64,000 nucleotides of DNA from Gp13-AA77 sp035949375 (GTDB taxonomy: Bacteria > Acidobacteriota > Terriglobia > UBA7540). How positions within the stretch are numbered: the first letter of the stretch is position 1; every line of letters begins with the position of its first letter. Of the stretch, positions 60,916-64,000 are shown piece after piece. Made by a program: the position numbers and the translations under genes. The DNA lies in contig DASZIG010000007.1 of the NCBI GenBank assembly GCA_035949375.1, positions 37,536-101,535 of the forward strand, written 5' to 3'. Under the pieces are notes generated by a model. That model had not been told where the DNA came from, ran no database searches, and saw only the letters and a list, made by a program, of their open reading frames with translations.

Positions 60916-60951
60916 GACTGCGTTCTGATGGAGCACGAGCGAGGCTCGGCG

Positions 60952-61015
60952 ACCGCCCCGGCCTTCGGCCACCCCTCCTCAATCCTTGAATTGCGAGCCC
61001 AGCCGAGGAGGGGAT
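60952..61015. repeat. Palindromic intergenic repeat, incomplete copy (CCACCCCGGCC family)
   Basis: ACCGCCCCGGCCTTCGGCC, CACCCCTCCTCAA and then GAGGAGGGG match the left half of the copies at 25182 and 63370; the right terminal GGGGTGG part is missing. The 60744-61075 gap holds nothing else recognisable. Confidence 0.7.
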
Positions 61016-61075
61016 TCACGGGCCAGATCCTATCCCGATCTATTCAAGGCGGACGTTGACTGATCGACGTGTTGG

Positions 61076-63199
61076 TCAGGGCAAGGAGTTTGGGCTTCCG
61101 GCCAGTCGCCAGGACCACATCAGGAAGGACGTCGAAGTCAGGTCGATGGCCGGCTCCGTGGTGCTGTAGGACTGAACATTGTCCCTATAAATGGCCACCT
61201 TCGAACCGTTATAACTCCCGTCGTTTCCATTGAAGATCGCGAAGGTATCGACGCCGTTCGCGGGGCACAAAATCATTCCGGAAAGAGTTCCGTAAGTCGC
61301 CGCGCTCGAGGGGCCCTCGGAGGCCGCGCCCCACAGTACGGGTGTGCCGCCCGAAGTTCCATCGAGCGCTCCCACCAGGTTCGCGACCTGATGCTGGATG
61401 CAGTTGGGGAAGGTGGTACCATCGCCCACGATGAATGACGAGCCCCAGGAGTTGGCGCCCAGAATGTTCGCGAGCCATCTTTGCGCGTAGGTGTTATACG
61501 TGGCGGAATCGGTGAGGTAATAGAGTTCGCTCGCCATCACCGAGAGGCCGGCGCCGTGCGAAGTGGTGTCGCCGTTTTGCCACGGAACGCCAAAACCCCA
61601 CGCGTCCTTTTGAGACTGGGCGATGGCCACGCCAAGCTGATTCTCAAGCGCCGTCAGCATGGTCGATTGATTGACCGCGAGCCCGCCCGGATTGCCCGCC
61701 ACTCCCAGGGCTCGATACAGTTCGAAGTGCGCAAGGCCGCTCACGTCGTACAGGTTGAGGGTGTCTTCGTTGCCCGTGTCATAGATCCTGGTGATGTAGT
61801 TGCTTGCATACTGGGCGGCGTCATGGAGGTAGGTCATGGGGTTCGAGACCGGCAGCCCCGGCGGCAGGTTGCCGTGCGCGGACTGGAGCGCGATGTAGAG
61901 CTCGGTGGCGCCGAGCTCCATGTCGTCATCCCAGACCGTCTCAGGATAGCCGTCGAACGGCGTGATGGTGACGAGGCACCCCGAAGGGCAGGTGCCGCTG
62001 CCGACGGATTGTGCCGGGTCCGCAAGCGAAGTGTTGGCGAGCGCGAAGATATCCTCGGCGTAGAGCAGGGCCTGGTTCGCCGTGGTGGGATTGGTGGTGC
62101 GGTAAAGCTGGTAATATTCGGCGAAGTCTGCCGCCAGGCGGCCGGCAAGGTTAGGACTGATCCTGGACCCGGCCGGCGCCGCGATGAATACCGGACGATA
62201 GCAGATATAGAAGTAGTCCGCGGTGCAACCTCGGTAGTCGTCAGCAGCCTGCGGCAGCGTCCAGATGTCATACTCCGTTTCGAGGTTTGGAAAGTTCTTC
62301 CAGTCCTGACTGTTGTCCACCTGGTAGTAGAGCGTCTTGCTGCTGTCATTCCACATCTCGAGGAGCCAGTCGAAACCGAACTGAGCTTCCGAAGAGAAGT
62401 CGGAGGATCCGGGCGCGCCAGACGCGGTGCCCGAGTAAGAGACCGAAACCGGCGGCGCCGGAGGATTCGCGGGAGCGGCGGGCCCCATCTGGTTGGGGAA
62501 ATCGCGAATTCCAATCTCCATCAGCGCCACCGTGTAGCTCGTGGTCTCGACATACTTCATGTAGTCGCCGGCGTCCCACCAGCCACCCGCCCCATCAATC
62601 ACGGCCCCGGTGGATGTGAGTGGGGCTCCCGTGGTGGTGATCAGGTCGTTCTTGTTCAGGGGAGGCGTGTCGTAAACGGTGGCGCTCTCGTCATTGAGAT
62701 GTCCGGGCGCGGTCCGCAGCGCGTTCGGAATATAGTCCGGGCCGTCCCGCTCGGTTTCGTAAAACCACAACGTATTCAGGAGCCAACCCGGGTAGAGCGC
62801 CTGCGGGGTGTTCACGGCAAACGGCGGTGACGTGGCCGCTACGGGGCCTTTGACCGAAATCGTGTAGGTGTCGCCGCCGGGGACCGCAAAGCTGAGCGCG
62901 TAGACGTCGTAGGTTAGCTTCTTACTGTTGCTCCAGGTGCCGAGCAAGCCGCCGATCGCGCTCGAATAAACCGTGGCGCCTTCGGAATTGATCACGCTGA
63001 AAGTCGCCCCCGATTCCGCGGCGGTCGACATGAGATAAGCCTGAAAAGGGGAGTTGGCCGCTTCGTAGCCGGCCTGGTTGATGCGCACATAAGCGGAAGC
63101 AGCGCCTGCGGCCGGGGTTGGCGCGAGTAGGGCGCACAACGCTGCAGCACAGGGGATCAACAGGTAAATCGAAAAGGGGGCACGGCGGCGGGCAGACAT
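61076..63199 (-). CDS. Glycoside hydrolase family 9-like protein with N-terminal Ig-like domain
   Basis: 707 aa; ATG 63199 lies 7 nt after GAGGAG. Signal peptide (FSIYLLIPCAAALCALLAP), CelD_N-type immunoglobulin domain (about 35-130, AYVRINQAGYEAANSPFQAY), then an (alpha/alpha)6 GH9 domain. The catalytic-base motif is intact: GGWWDAGDYMKYV with Asp209 and Asp212. Near the C-terminus the segment equivalent to the usual NE-V/A-I reads YNGSKVAIYRDN, so the expected acid glutamate is not evident; it may be displaced or replaced. GH9 enzymes cleave beta-1,4-glucans or related glycans. The gene stands alone between palindromic repeats. Confidence 0.85.
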   Translation of the reverse strand: MSARRRAPFSIYLLIPCAAALCALLAPTPAAGAASAYVRINQAGYEAANSPFQAYLMSTAAESGATFSVINSEGATVYSSAIGGLLGTWSNSKKLTYDVYALSFAVPGGDTYTISVKGPVAATSPPFAVNTPQALYPGWLLNTLWFYETERDGPDYIPNALRTAPGHLNDESATVYDTPPLNKNDLITTTGAPLTSTGAVIDGAGGWWDAGDYMKYVETTSYTVALMEIGIRDFPNQMGPAAPANPPAPPVSVSYSGTASGAPGSSDFSSEAQFGFDWLLEMWNDSSKTLYYQVDNSQDWKNFPNLETEYDIWTLPQAADDYRGCTADYFYICYRPVFIAAPAGSRISPNLAGRLAADFAEYYQLYRTTNPTTANQALLYAEDIFALANTSLADPAQSVGSGTCPSGCLVTITPFDGYPETVWDDDMELGATELYIALQSAHGNLPPGLPVSNPMTYLHDAAQYASNYITRIYDTGNEDTLNLYDVSGLAHFELYRALGVAGNPGGLAVNQSTMLTALENQLGVAIAQSQKDAWGFGVPWQNGDTTSHGAGLSVMASELYYLTDSATYNTYAQRWLANILGANSWGSSFIVGDGTTFPNCIQHQVANLVGALDGTSGGTPVLWGAASEGPSSAATYGTLSGMILCPANGVDTFAIFNGNDGSYNGSKVAIYRDNVQSYSTTEPAIDLTSTSFLMWSWRLAGSPNSLP

Positions 63200-63369
63200 T
63201 GTGTTCTCCTCCTGAAGCCTCACGGCGGGACTTCCATGTCGCGGTCCTCAGCGACCGCAGTATACACCCGGCTTTGTCAGAGGAGAAAAGCTGCGCGAAG
63301 GCAGGTTGCGCGAAGGCCGCGTAGTGGGCCGGTTTGGAATTTGTACCGTACGGAGCGCAGTGGATCAGC

Positions 63370-63544
63370 AACCACCCCGGCCTTTGGCCACCCCTCCTTA
63401 ACCGAGGAGGGGACTCCTATTCGCGAGCGGACGCCCCCTCAGTCGATGCGCCTGAGGGCGCCGGCCCCCCTTTTGTCGCGAGTTCCCCCTAGTTGCGAGT
63501 TCCCCTCCTCAGTTGAGGAGAGGTGGCCGAAGGCCGGGGTGGTT
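63370..63544. repeat. Palindromic intergenic repeat (CCACCCCGGCC family), longest copy
   Basis: 175 bp with ends AACCACCCCGGCC and GGCCGGGGTGGTT, continued inward by GGCCACCCCTCCTTAA and CTCAGTTGAGGAGAGGTGGCC. The centre contains GTTCCCCCTAGTTGCGAGTTCCCC-like duplications. No gene is supported in 63200-63663. Confidence 0.85.
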
Positions 63545-63663
63545 GGCCTTAATTCAAGCTGGCCACTACCGAAGACCGAATAGCGGGTCATTTTGAGGTA
63601 GCGGCCGCTTCATCCCGTCACAACAACGGCGGGGGAAAACCCGCCGCAGACCGTAAGATCAGG

Positions 63664-64000
63664 CTACGATTTGCGGCCCGACTTCATCCTGCGCCTGGCG
63701 TATGACGCGAGGCCGAGCAATCCGCTGCCCAGCAGCACCAGGCTGCCCGGCTCCGGCGTGCTGGGATTGTTCGTGGGTGATCCGCCTCCCCAAGCCGATC
63801 CTCCTACTGGCCCGGAGAGCACGTCCAGCGTCACGTTGTTGGCGTTGTAAACCACCCCGAAATGCTCGCTGCCGTTGATGCTGGTCCCGTTCACCGTGGC
63901 GAACGTCCCCGTCACTGAGCTGGCGTTGAGAATGTCGAAGGTCTCCGTCAGCGTGGGCACGAACCCGTTGATCAAGTCCAGGTTCAGCACCCCGTTCAGG
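63664..64000 (-). CDS. PEP-CTERM anchored surface protein (5' part outside window)
   Basis: The frame stays open to the window edge, so only the last ~111 residues are seen; the internal GTG at 63990 is not a start. The visible part is beta-rich (ETFDILNASSVTGTFATVNG), then TPEPGSLVLLGSGLLGLASY followed by ARRRM: a PEP-CTERM sorting signal with PEP motif, transmembrane helix and basic tail. Such proteins are cleaved by exosortase and displayed or secreted in exopolysaccharide-producing bacteria. No exosortase gene is in the window. Confidence 0.88.
   Translation of the reverse strand, partial: LNGVLNLDLINGFVPTLTETFDILNASSVTGTFATVNGTSINGSEHFGVVYNANNVTLDVLSGPVGGSAWGGGSPTNNPSTPEPGSLVLLGSGLLGLASYARRRMKSGRKS

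Overview
The window looks like chromosomal DNA of a soil acidobacterium (Acidobacteriota). I infer this from three large Oar-type TonB-dependent receptors with carboxypeptidase-regulatory-like N-termini, a PEP-CTERM surface protein, a GloVer-type repeat fragment, a HYDIN/FG-GAP secreted protein, many signal-peptide TPR proteins, and a GC-rich background. No rRNA is present, so the assignment below phylum is open.

Layout, left to right. 1-2754 holds the end of a secreted beta-propeller phosphoesterase. 2950-7835 (minus strand) is a compact operon of HEAT-repeat membrane protein, PgaC/BcsA-like glycosyltransferase and TPR/beta-barrel outer-membrane protein, probably an exopolysaccharide synthesis and export unit. 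After a tRNA-Met (8161-8235) comes a coxS-coxL-coxM-coxG cluster with a form II (AYRGAGR) large subunit. 13100-20407 carries a membrane-anchored winged-helix regulator with two malectin-like domains, a 630-bp control region, an Oar-like receptor and a TPR lipoprotein-like gene whose stop codon abuts an IS630-type MITE. 20719-23513 is a blaI-blaR1 pair with its own operator. Then follow moaA, a DUF2203 gene, an AT-rich anomalous patch and a DUF255/thioredoxin-like gene.

28543-38515 is a roughly 10-kb genomic island inserted in a tRNA-Lys(CTT) gene. A perfect 44-bp direct repeat covering the 5' half of the tRNA marks both ends, and a tyrosine recombinase sits next to the intact right-hand tRNA. 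The island carries two secreted surface proteins (FG-GAP/HYDIN and pectate-lyase/tail-fibre-like), a MerR-like HTH/coiled-coil protein, an HNH nuclease ORF that appears to use a CTG start, a 50-aa acidic protein, an excisionase-like protein and a zinc-finger protein. Its right flank (38.55-45.3 kb) is decayed mobile DNA with two transposase remnants around a receptor gene and an S9 peptidase.

45385-55562 combines an Oar-like receptor, a GH20 beta-hexosaminidase, a TPR protein and a sulfatase/phosphatase-TPR fusion, which fits uptake and degradation of amino-sugar glycans. 56060-59960 is an ECF42-type sigma factor with two DGPF/YCII partners, DUF2277 and DinB proteins. The window ends with a GH9-like enzyme and a PEP-CTERM protein. 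Several palindromic repeat families are scattered between genes.
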